Assembly: GCA_027485405.1 (NCBI GenBank)
Contig: JAIXRB010000217.1
Span: 1-11,815 of the forward strand
DNA length: 11,815 nt
Reading direction: 5' to 3'
Source: Leptospiraceae bacterium
GTDB lineage: Bacteria; Spirochaetota; Leptospiria; Leptospirales; Leptospiraceae
The notes under the pieces were generated by a model. That model had not been told where the DNA came from, made no database searches, and saw nothing but the letters and a program-made list of their open reading frames with translations. This document shows, one piece after another, positions 1-7,082 of this stretch (position 1 is its first letter; every line of letters begins with the position of its first letter). The position numbers and the translations under genes are program-made.

Positions 1-1049
1 CCTGGTTTTGGGGAGAGCATCAACGGATAGGTTTCATTCATTTCAGGCAAGGTCAAATACTGAAACAATCTCTCAAGCCAGTTGCCGAGAGAAACAGCGG
101 CTGTGTTCCAACGATCAATGGCAAAGCTCACTTCAGAAGCATAGAACAATCCACCTTCTAAAAAGTCCTTGCCGTCTATCCAGACTGGGTTGTCCGAAAC
201 CGAATTCAGCTCTTCTTCAAACGCAATCTTGCATTCAATCCATTCTTTTCTTACTGCTCCTAAAATTGCTGGAATGCACCGAATGGAATACTGATCTTGG
301 ATGCGTTTGGTGGAATCTTTGGATTTTGGACTTTGGTTCACAAACGGAAAAAGTCGCTCCGCAATCGAGAACGAATGCAAATTGGATTTTAAATCCCAAA
401 GATCGGGTGAAAATGCAGAAGGAAACACAGGGTGAAACGAGAAAAAATACTCGAGTAAAATCAGAATCTGCTCAAAGAGTCTGATCCCATCTAACACAGT
501 CAGCAGTCCCAAAGCAGTCGTAAAGCTCGTTCCATTGGTGATCGCTAGTGCCTCCTTTGGTTTCCATACATAGACAGAAGGCTTTTCAGTCACATTGCCT
601 GACCACCTTCCTTCACCTTGCAGAGCAAGAGCGATTGCTGATAGGGGAATCAAATCTCCCGAAGCAGAAAGAGAGCCTTTTTTAGGCAAAAGAGGAATGC
701 AATCTCGGTTGAGTAACTGCATTAGGCAATCCAAAAGATCAATGGAGACAGAACTTGCCCCTTGGCTCAAACAATGATACCTTGCCAGAAGCACTGCCCT
801 TGCCTCCCTATGGGTCGTAAAGGGCAAACTTTCGGGAACTACAGTTAGATGGGAAATTAAATCGTATTGGTTTTGGATTCTCTCTTCCAAGGAAAGAAAG
901 GCATGGGGTCCAAAACCAGTATCAATGCCATAAAGCAAAGGAGCGTTGTCGGAATTAAGATGATTTTGAAGGGCTTGGAAGGATTGGTTTGCTTTTTCGA
1001 TTTGAGTAGAAGAAAGAGAGACAGTCTCCCTCCCTTCTACTATTCTCAT
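1..1049 (-). CDS. Aromatic amino acid ammonia-lyase (HAL/PAL/TAL family, MIO enzyme), partial at the left edge
   Basis: The reverse strand is open without interruption from ATG at 1049 to the window edge (349 complete codons), and the C-terminal third is missing. Family members remove ammonia from histidine or another aromatic amino acid, using an MIO cofactor formed from an Ala-Ser-Gly triad. Here that triad is at residues 129-131 (GSLSASGDLIPLS). Other family residues are present: Tyr40 in YGIDTGFG, Asn172 in TNGT, Gln251/Tyr254/Arg257 in QDQYSIRC, and Phe302. A Ser-His pair (residues 66-67, ISHL) sits where HutH has Ser-His, which favours a histidine-like substrate. The usual GNFHG loop reads GLFYA (300-304), so the substrate is uncertain and hutH is not assigned. 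An in-frame TTG at 1097 is an alternative start, but the family-like N-terminus begins at the ATG. The gene lies about 53 bases behind the antiporter and is probably co-transcribed with it. Confidence 0.9.
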   Translation of the reverse strand, partial: MRIVEGRETVSLSSTQIEKANQSFQALQNHLNSDNAPLLYGIDTGFGPHAFLSLEERIQNQYDLISHLTVVPESLPFTTHREARAVLLARYHCLSQGASSVSIDLLDCLMQLLNRDCIPLLPKKGSLSASGDLIPLSAIALALQGEGRWSGNVTEKPSVYVWKPKEALAITNGTSFTTALGLLTVLDGIRLFEQILILLEYFFSFHPVFPSAFSPDLWDLKSNLHSFSIAERLFPFVNQSPKSKDSTKRIQDQYSIRCIPAILGAVRKEWIECKIAFEEELNSVSDNPVWIDGKDFLEGGLFYASEVSFAIDRWNTAAVSLGNWLERLFQYLTLPEMNETYPLMLSPKP

Positions 1050-1102
1050 GAAGCGATCCGACGAAAGAAAGTCTGGCGAATCGCTTTTTAAACTCAAAAC
1101 TC

Positions 1103-2647
1103 TTAGAAGAAAACGAAAGTCATAATCACGAAAATCGGAACAAGAATTCCAATGGAGTACGCAAGGTAGCCACCAAAAGAAGGCATCTTAATTCCATTTT
1201 CTTCCGCAACCGACTTAACCATGAAATTAGGAGCATTACCGATATAGGTGTTGGCTCCCATAAACACGGCACCAACGGAAATTGCTTTTAGAATTCCTTC
1301 TAAAGTTCCTTCCGTAAAGTTGTTTGCTTTCAATTGTGCAATGGCCGCAGTTACTTTCTCTAAGTCTGTTGGATTTGTAACGAACTGACCAATTGAATCC
1401 CAAGAATGAGTAGCAAGTAGGTAAAACTGTTCTGTGGACAAGCCGTAGAGACCAGCCGCTAACGAACCAAAAGTTAGGTAAGTAGGAGCATTGTCTAGGA
1501 CGGAAGAGAAGAAACCAGTTGCCCAGAAGAATTGCCACTGAGTTGTTACGCCAAGAGCCTTTCCATGTGCTTCCAAAAGAACTAGAGCCGGGATCATACA
1601 GATAAAGATTCCGATGAAGAGATAAGCAACTTCTTGGATAGGGTGCAATGTGAAGTTGTTGAATTTTCTAAATTCTTCTTTAGAGGTGAATTTAGAAGCC
1701 GCAATCAAAGCAATAAGAACTGCTTCTCGGATAAAACCAAGATAGTGGTTCTCTTTGATTGCAGGAATGTAGTTGCTGTTCAAAAAAGCAACAGACAAGA
1801 TTACACCAAACAACCAAACAAAGTTGATTTGTCCTTCGATCGAAAAAGGGACTGCGGCTTTGGAATCGGCCTTTTTGTCATGGAAGGTCTCTTTCTTGAA
1901 AGCCATTGTGTCCCAAACAAAGTAAACACCTAGTAGCAAAACAGCCGCAAAAAGCATGTCTGGAAGCAGACTAAACGTCCAAGTAAAAGGAACTCCTTTC
2001 AGATAACCTAAAAACAAAGGAGGGTCACCAAGAGGAGTGAGAGATCCACCAATGTTTGAAACTAGGAAGATAAAGAATACAACTGTATGAACTACATGCT
2101 TACGCTCGCTATTGGTTTTCAATAAAGGACGAATCAAAAGCATAGAAGCTCCCGTTGTTCCAATAAAGGATGCTAGAGATGCTCCAATCAGCAAGTAAAG
2201 AGTGTTGTTTAAAGGAGTTGCTTTGATATCGCCTTTGATCACAATCCCGCCGGAGATATAAAACAAGGCTCCGAGTAGGATGATAAACGGTACATAATCA
2301 AAAACTACCGTATGCACGATTTCATGCGAATACCCTTTGGAAAGCAATAAGACCAAAGATATACCACCTAAAACCCCAGCTATGATCAACTTATTGTTGT
2401 TGTTTTCCCACCAATGAGCTGTTGCATGAGAAGCTACCGGCAAAATTGCAATTGATAATAGAATCGCAACAAAAGGAATGACCGACCAAAATGGCAGTTC
2501 TTCCTTTACATGGCCCGCTTCGTGAGTGGAATGACCAGTTTCTTCCTGGGTTATGGTTGGGTTAGCTGGATCTTCAGCAAAAACACTGGAAGTGAAGAAT
2601 CCAAGACAGAGACAGAACGCTAATAGAGTGAGGAGTTTACGAATCAT
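1103..2647 (-). CDS. Na+/H+ antiporter-like membrane protein (IT superfamily, NhaD/CitMHS_2 type)
   Basis: A polytopic inner-membrane protein of 514 residues from the preferred start, with roughly a dozen hydrophobic segments. Two half-repeat motifs are typical of the ion-transporter superfamily: IGTTGAS (about 162-168) followed by NIGGSLTPLGDPP (198-210), and SSVLDNAPTY (381-390) followed by GANTYIGNAPN (464-474). Relatives are usually annotated as sodium:proton antiporters or putative citrate transporters; transport of Na+ in exchange for H+ is inferred from family only. The start at 2647 is chosen because AAGGA lies 8 bases upstream and the protein then begins with a clean signal-like peptide ending in SSVFA. 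GTG at 2680 and ATG at 2656 are in-frame alternatives. After the signal comes a short segment with three His residues in an acidic context, before the first core helix. It follows the MBL lipoprotein gene and precedes the lyase on the same strand. Confidence 0.88.
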   Translation of the reverse strand: MIRKLLTLLAFCLCLGFFTSSVFAEDPANPTITQEETGHSTHEAGHVKEELPFWSVIPFVAILLSIAILPVASHATAHWWENNNNKLIIAGVLGGISLVLLLSKGYSHEIVHTVVFDYVPFIILLGALFYISGGIVIKGDIKATPLNNTLYLLIGASLASFIGTTGASMLLIRPLLKTNSERKHVVHTVVFFIFLVSNIGGSLTPLGDPPLFLGYLKGVPFTWTFSLLPDMLFAAVLLLGVYFVWDTMAFKKETFHDKKADSKAAVPFSIEGQINFVWLFGVILSVAFLNSNYIPAIKENHYLGFIREAVLIALIAASKFTSKEEFRKFNNFTLHPIQEVAYLFIGIFICMIPALVLLEAHGKALGVTTQWQFFWATGFFSSVLDNAPTYLTFGSLAAGLYGLSTEQFYLLATHSWDSIGQFVTNPTDLEKVTAAIAQLKANNFTEGTLEGILKAISVGAVFMGANTYIGNAPNFMVKSVAEENGIKMPSFGGYLAYSIGILVPIFVIMTFVFF

Positions 2648-2677
2648 TCTCACCATCCTTTTTTTTGGACAGTCTGG

Positions 2678-2697
2678 CACTCTTAAGAGAGAGAGTG
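2678..2697 (-). other. Weak inverted repeat between MBL and antiporter genes
   Basis: CACTCT and AGAGTG form a 6-bp stem around an 8-base loop in the 52-base gap upstream of the antiporter start at 2647. There is no strong T-tract, so it is not called as a terminator. It covers the alternative GTG start at 2680. It may be an intercistronic RNA structure, or chance in a CT-rich stretch. Confidence 0.3.
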
Positions 2698-2699
2698 AA

Positions 2700-3740
2700 C
2701 TAAAAAAAGGAACTCTCCCCTATTTTTAAGTCTTTTAATCGTTCCAAAGGAATTGTGCGGCGCTTAAATTCGGATTTTGTTACAGCCAAAGGATCAGTCA
2801 GCTTTTCATCAGACAAAACAAAGGTGGAATAGTGCATAGGAACCATAAACTCGGCTTTCAAATCCAGGAATGCCTGCACTGCCTCTGGTGGGTCAACATG
2901 AACCGCAGACATAAACCACCTAGGTTCGTATGCTCCAATAGGTAAAATCGCCACTTTGATGTTTCCAATCTTTTGCTGGATCTCCTTGAAATGGTCATAG
3001 TATGCCGTATCCCCAGCAAAGTACACGGAGTCTTTCTTTCCTTGGAGGACATAACTGCCCCAAAGGGTTTCATTTCGATCCGTAAGTCCTCTGCCGCTAA
3101 AGTGCTGAGTTGGCGTAAAAATCACTTTGAGTCCCGGCAAAGAAAACGTGTCCCACCAATCCAATTCTTTCACATTTGAAAGCCCTTCGGATTCCAACCA
3201 TTTTTGGTTTCCAAGTCCAATCAAAAACTGGGGGTGAAATTTCTCTTCCAAACTCTTTAAAGTGGGCAGATCCGTATGATCATAATGATTATGCGACAAA
3301 ACAACTAGATGGATAGGCGGAAGATCTTCTAGTTTCAAACCCGGTTTCATAAACCGTTTGGGACCAGCAAAGGAAACAGGAGAACAACGCTCACTCCAAA
3401 TGGGATCTGTCAAAATATTTACCCCATCTATCTGAACCAAAGTTGTCGCATGACCTATCCAAGTAACCGAGAGTTTGGATTTGTTATCTCTCAAAGATTT
3501 TCCATTGTTTTCGAAAAAAGGAAACGGGGGGTAGTCCTCAGGATCTATGCTATTTTTATTCATCCAACGAGTACTTGCCCATTGGATTAGGGAACCTAAT
3601 CCGTGTTCTACGAAATTTGGATTTGGATTTTTAAATCCTTTTTCTGAATGGTGAGAAGGCATATTCGAATCTCGCGGAGTTTTGCAAGAAACGAAAAAAC
3701 TGAGAAAGAAAAGTGTAAAGAAAAAAATCTGACGGAGCAT
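2700..3740 (-). CDS. Metallo-beta-lactamase-fold lipoprotein, NAPE-PLD/UlaG-like hydrolase
   Basis: A 346-residue protein with a signal peptide rich in Phe and Leu that ends in a lipobox-like FVSC. Cys19 is the probable lipidation site, so the enzyme would be membrane-anchored outside the cytoplasm. The catalytic domain starts near residue 90 (TWIGHATTLVQIDG). It carries the dinuclear-metal motif HNHYDH (His150, His152, Asp154, His155), then His213 (PTQHFSGRG), Asp244 (FAGDTAYY) and His303 (PMHYSTF), so the complete ligand set is present. The nearest characterised family is NAPE-PLD-type phosphodiesterases (Lactamase_B_2); phospholipid hydrolysis is possible but not shown. The gene starts 9 bases after the ABC-F stop with no ribosome-binding site, so reinitiation by the same ribosomes is likely. 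Confidence 0.9.
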   Translation of the reverse strand: MLRQIFFFTLFFLSFFVSCKTPRDSNMPSHHSEKGFKNPNPNFVEHGLGSLIQWASTRWMNKNSIDPEDYPPFPFFENNGKSLRDNKSKLSVTWIGHATTLVQIDGVNILTDPIWSERCSPVSFAGPKRFMKPGLKLEDLPPIHLVVLSHNHYDHTDLPTLKSLEEKFHPQFLIGLGNQKWLESEGLSNVKELDWWDTFSLPGLKVIFTPTQHFSGRGLTDRNETLWGSYVLQGKKDSVYFAGDTAYYDHFKEIQQKIGNIKVAILPIGAYEPRWFMSAVHVDPPEAVQAFLDLKAEFMVPMHYSTFVLSDEKLTDPLAVTKSEFKRRTIPLERLKDLKIGESSFF

Positions 3741-3770
3741 TGGGAAAGGTTAGGAATGCATACTTTCCCA
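3741..3770 (-). promoter_or_regulatory. Intercistronic hairpin enclosing the ABC-F stop, abutting the MBL start codon
   Basis: On the minus strand TGGGAAAG (3770-3763) and CTTTCCCA (3748-3741) form a perfect 8-bp stem with a 14-base loop. The ABC-F stop codon (3752-3750) lies in the loop, and the ATG of the next gene (3740) begins at the first base after the stem. No Shine-Dalgarno sequence separates the two genes. The placement suggests control of translational coupling; this is inference, and the stem itself is directly visible. Confidence 0.5.
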
Positions 3771-5594
3771 TAAAAGCAATTTTTCTGCAAGCTTGCCTTC
3801 GATTTGTTTCAATTCTGTTGTGAGTTCCAATAATTTTTTTGGATCACTCGCAAACTGAATAAGTTCTTCTTCTTTTCGACGCTTACTCAATTCAAATTCG
3901 GCAATTTCCTTTTCTATTTTTTCCAATTGCTTTGGGTTTACTTTCTTTTCCTTTGCTGGCGAGCTTTGAATGGCGTTGGTAGGCTTCTCACTCTGAACAG
4001 GTTCTGGTTTTTCTTCCAGTAAATAGTCGGAGTAAGACCCTACATAGTGCGAAATCTCTCCATCTTTTCCAAAAACCAATAGTGATTCAGCTATCCTATC
4101 CATAAAATATCTATCATGCGAAACGGTAACAACCGTCCCAGGAAACTCGGAAAGGAAGTCTTCTAAGATCGATAGAGTCTGGATGTCTAAATCATTCGTT
4201 GGTTCATCTAAGATCAAAAAGTTGGGGCTTTGCATTAAAATCTGAACGAGATAGAGCCTTCTTCGTTCTCCCCCAGACAGTTTTTGGATGAGGGAATGTT
4301 GCAGTTTTCCATCAAAGAGAAATCGTTCCAGTAGCTTCCCAGCTGAGACTTTTTCCCCTGAATCCAAAGCAATCATCTCTCCAGCCGCATCTTTGATATA
4401 GTCGATCACCTTTCTGTCCAAAGGAAGTTCTCTATGAATTTGGTCAAAGTAGCCAAACTTTGTGTTTTGACCAGGCTTCACAGTTCCAGAATCAGGAAGC
4501 TCTTTTCCACAAAACAAACTGAGCAAAGTGGACTTTCCAATTCCATTGGGGCCCACAATCCCCAGTCTTTCCTTTGCCTTAAAAGTATACGTTAGTTTAT
4601 CAACTATTTTTCTCTCACCAAAGGATTTAGAGATTTTTTCCAATTCTAAAATTGTTTTTCCCTGTCGTTTACCCGAAAAAACCAGTTCTAATTCCTGCTT
4701 TCGTTCCAAATTGAGATTGGATTTAACAGAGTCATATCGATCAATCCTAGCTTTCTGTTTTGTTCCGCGTGCCTTTGGTTGTCTTCTTAGCCATTGCAAT
4801 TCTTGTTTCAAAAAGAGCCTAGCTTTGTTGTCTTGAATCGCTTGGGTCTCTTCTCTAGCGGACTTCAGTGCCAGATACTCGGAATAGTTCCCCTGGTAAA
4901 CATAGGTTTTCCCCGAATCGAATTCTAAAATTTTACCTACCACTCGGTCTAAAAAATACCTATCGTGAGTGATCAGTAGAAGTGCCTCTTCTCGTTCCAA
5001 AAGATATTCTTCCAACCAAAGAATGGTTTCTACATCCAAATGATTGGTGGGCTCATCCAAAATCAACAGCTCATAGTCGGCAACCAGTGCCTTCGCGAGT
5101 TCTACTTTTCTGAGCATTCCACCTGATAGGGATTTCATGGGAAGGTCTAAATTTTCTACACCTAGCTCTTTTAAAATGGAACGAACCCGAGCTTCGTATT
5201 CCCAAGCCCCCAAGCGATCCATTTCTTTACTCAAATGGTTGAATCTTTCTTCTTCGCTGGGGCTAGCATTTTCTAGATTTTCACAAGCCTCTTCATAGTC
5301 TCGGATGAGACGGAGCATTGCCCCCCCACCCTGGAACAAATGGGTCTGAACCGTTTCCTCGGGCTCAAACTGGGGATTTTGTTCGTAGTGCGAAATGCGA
5401 AGGTTGTTTTTGGGAACCACTTGTCCCGCATCTGTTTCTTCTTTTCCCAGGAGAATCCTTAGAAACGTGGATTTCCCTGCTCCATTCACACCTACCAAAG
5501 CCACCCTTTCTCCGGGCAACATTCCAAAATCTAAGTCTTGGAAAAGGGTCTTGTCACCGTAGGTTTTCTTGAGTTTTGAAATAGAAAAGAGCAT
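3750..5594 (-). CDS. ABC-F family ATPase, Uup-like (ribosome-associated)
   Basis: A 614-residue protein with two ABC ATPase domains and no membrane segments, the layout of ABC-F proteins, which act on ribosomes or on DNA/rRNA metabolism rather than in transport. Domain 1 has Walker A GVNGAGKST (35-43), signature LSGGM (156-160) and Walker B LLILDE (176-181). Domain 2 has Walker A GPNGIGKST (348-356), signature LSGGE (439-443) and Walker B FLILDE (459-464). The linker between them (about 245-315) is basic and contains WLRRQPKARGTKQKARIDRY, as in Uup-like members. A charged coiled coil (about 550-612) forms the C-terminus, also Uup-like. The ATG is supported by the family-typical start (LFSISKLKKTYG), yet it follows directly on the T-tract of a terminator hairpin and has no ribosome-binding site. 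It appears to be the first gene of a four-gene minus-strand unit. A role in antibiotic protection cannot be told from sequence. Confidence 0.95.
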   Translation of the reverse strand: MLFSISKLKKTYGDKTLFQDLDFGMLPGERVALVGVNGAGKSTFLRILLGKEETDAGQVVPKNNLRISHYEQNPQFEPEETVQTHLFQGGGAMLRLIRDYEEACENLENASPSEEERFNHLSKEMDRLGAWEYEARVRSILKELGVENLDLPMKSLSGGMLRKVELAKALVADYELLILDEPTNHLDVETILWLEEYLLEREEALLLITHDRYFLDRVVGKILEFDSGKTYVYQGNYSEYLALKSAREETQAIQDNKARLFLKQELQWLRRQPKARGTKQKARIDRYDSVKSNLNLERKQELELVFSGKRQGKTILELEKISKSFGERKIVDKLTYTFKAKERLGIVGPNGIGKSTLLSLFCGKELPDSGTVKPGQNTKFGYFDQIHRELPLDRKVIDYIKDAAGEMIALDSGEKVSAGKLLERFLFDGKLQHSLIQKLSGGERRRLYLVQILMQSPNFLILDEPTNDLDIQTLSILEDFLSEFPGTVVTVSHDRYFMDRIAESLLVFGKDGEISHYVGSYSDYLLEEKPEPVQSEKPTNAIQSSPAKEKKVNPKQLEKIEKEIAEFELSKRRKEEELIQFASDPKKLLELTTELKQIEGKLAEKLLLWESMHS

Positions 5595-5624
5595 AAAACA
5601 AAAAACCCCCAGAGATTCTGGGGG
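5595..5624 (-). terminator. Intrinsic terminator after the lipoprotein gene
   Basis: On the minus strand CCCCCAGA (5624-5617) pairs perfectly with TCTGGGGG (5613-5606) around a 3-base loop, followed by TTTTTTGTTTT (5605-5595). This is a strong rho-independent terminator for the ompL1-lipoprotein unit, 42 bases past the stop at 5667. It works in one direction only, as the plus-strand side lacks a T-tract. Its last T is adjacent to the ATG of the ABC-F gene at 5594. Confidence 0.9.
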
Positions 5625-5639
5625 TCAATAGGTCTTCTA

Positions 5640-5653
5640 GGACAGTTTTGTCC
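5640..5653 (-). repeat. Small inverted repeat between lipoprotein stop and terminator
   Basis: GGACA and TGTCC form a 5-bp stem with a 4-base loop, lying between the lipoprotein stop and the terminator hairpin. It may be a minor 3'-UTR hairpin or an operator for the ABC-F unit. No direct evidence supports either role. Confidence 0.25.
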
Positions 5654-5666
5654 GAAAAGAAGGAAT

Positions 5667-7064
5667 TTAGTTGTTTGGGAAACTTGATAGAGTCTGGTTT
5701 CCAGTATCTCCAAAACGAGCTGCTGCAGTTGATGCCGCCGCAGGGCAATCGTTGATACCGTTCAAAAGAGCACTAGCATTTCCTAATACAGTCGAAGCAG
5801 TTGTTCTAATTGCTGAAGTTTGACCATATAAACAGGTAGTTAAAGTAGCTGTCGCATCACCATTGCCCGATATTGCCGAAATATCATCCAACTTTCCACC
5901 TTGGTTTAGTGCCAAAGGAACCGCAAAACGAGAGCGCAGTGCCTTGTTGTACTGGATAGCATCTTGGGTTGCTTGGCTAGCCGTTCCTATGCTCGCTCCA
6001 ATCGCCGTTGCATACAAAGCCGCCGAGGTTCCTTGCGTAGAGAACGAGTAAGCGATTTCCTTTGCGGGGGTTAATGGCAAAGAAGATGCCGAAGCAATCT
6101 GAGTAAATCCTCTATCAGATAATCCTATGCTTTCGCATGAAGTGATCGGAGTTACGGAAATATTCGAACCCAATGTAAAAGAGCTAGAGCTTAAAGCGTA
6201 AGCATTTGTTCCTGTCGACACTGGCATTAAACTGCCAAATCCAAGGTTTACTAAGGTCCCAAACTTTGGATAAGCATTGCTTGCAAGGATCGTATTTCCA
6301 GCGACAGTGTTAGCTTCTGTCGAAGTAGTGACAGCTGAAAAACTGGACGTCCTTCCCCCCGAAGTAGGAGTAAATGATCCATCAAAGAGAGTGACACTCT
6401 GGGTCGTAGGTAGTCCGCGGAATCCTCTGGCTTTAATTTCACTTACGTAGGCTGGGGTCTTTCGTGCTTCTGCCGTATTGAAAATTAAATTGACAGCTGC
6501 TGTTTGAGCAACAAGGTCTGCCGCAAGGTTTGCCGTTGTTAAACTTCCAACCGAACATGAACTACGAGGGATTCTAGCACATGCTAAAATAGCCGTTCCC
6601 TGGATGCTTCGCAATCCAACAAAAGTTTGTTGTGCCGTCGTTCCAGCTGAACCATTTACTCGTATTGCATTATCAACATTAGTTAGATAAGCTGCTCTTT
6701 CTGTTGCACCCCAGCCAGTGCTGTTAGTAAAAAAAGCATCGTATTTCAAATTAAAGGGGGCAGCTTGTAACGCTGCATTGTCTGCAAGAGTTGCTGTACT
6801 ATATACTCTGTTATATTGTGCTAACAATTGACCTTGTAGCGCGGTGTCCAAGGCTCCACCCACAGCTGCCTGCACAATGTTTCCGTAGTAAAGTCCAGTT
6901 AAATTGATACTAATGGCACAGTTGCCAGAACCTGCCGCGATAATAGAACCAGAAACCAAAGAAGTAACTATTGGCAGAGCTTCTTCGACATCAGGCTTAC
7001 AAGCCGAAAGGGAAAGAGCACTCAAAAGTGCCAAACCCGTGATTTTCATTGAGTTAAATTTCAT
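5667..7064 (-). CDS. Putative lipoprotein of unknown function, Ala/Ser/Thr-rich
   Basis: I do not recognise a family. The 465-residue protein has a basic N-terminus, a hydrophobic stretch and a lipobox LSAC with Cys22 as the probable acylated residue, followed by Lys-Pro-Asp. The mature part is rich in Ala, Ser, Thr and Gly, with no membrane helix beyond the signal and no catalytic motif I can name. It has six further cysteines (49, 162, 170, 310, 411, 440), an even number compatible with disulfides in the periplasm or at the surface. The start at 7064 has GGGAG 10 bases upstream; Met6 is an alternative. It lies 18 bases behind ompL1 and ends at a strong terminator, so the two form a bicistronic unit. 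Partnership with the porin in the outer membrane is inferred only from this linkage. Confidence 0.85.
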   Translation of the reverse strand: MKFNSMKITGLALLSALSLSACKPDVEEALPIVTSLVSGSIIAAGSGNCAISINLTGLYYGNIVQAAVGGALDTALQGQLLAQYNRVYSTATLADNAALQAAPFNLKYDAFFTNSTGWGATERAAYLTNVDNAIRVNGSAGTTAQQTFVGLRSIQGTAILACARIPRSSCSVGSLTTANLAADLVAQTAAVNLIFNTAEARKTPAYVSEIKARGFRGLPTTQSVTLFDGSFTPTSGGRTSSFSAVTTSTEANTVAGNTILASNAYPKFGTLVNLGFGSLMPVSTGTNAYALSSSSFTLGSNISVTPITSCESIGLSDRGFTQIASASSLPLTPAKEIAYSFSTQGTSAALYATAIGASIGTASQATQDAIQYNKALRSRFAVPLALNQGGKLDDISAISGNGDATATLTTCLYGQTSAIRTTASTVLGNASALLNGINDCPAAASTAAARFGDTGNQTLSSFPNN

Positions 7065-7082
7065 GTAGGTTGTTCTCCCTAA

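Noticed and set aside
8..1091. Open stretches on the plus strand (8-484, 595-777, 867-1091) that could be read as small genes
   Set aside because: They lie opposite the continuous lyase frame, have no recognisable protein features, and the minus strand carries clear family motifs.
1236..1538. A 100-codon minus-strand frame inside the antiporter gene
   Set aside because: It is a shifted frame within a well-supported transporter gene, with no domain or ribosome-binding site of its own.
2648..2680. GTG at 2680 as the antiporter start
   Set aside because: It adds 11 residues before the signal-like peptide and has no good ribosome-binding site, whereas the ATG at 2647 has AAGGA at a good distance. 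It is kept as an alternative.
5595..5628. TTGACC (minus strand, 5628-5623) as a -35 box for the ABC-F unit
   Set aside because: At the normal spacing the -10 position falls in the terminator T-tract with no TATAAT-like hexamer, and the match is partly the hairpin arm itself.
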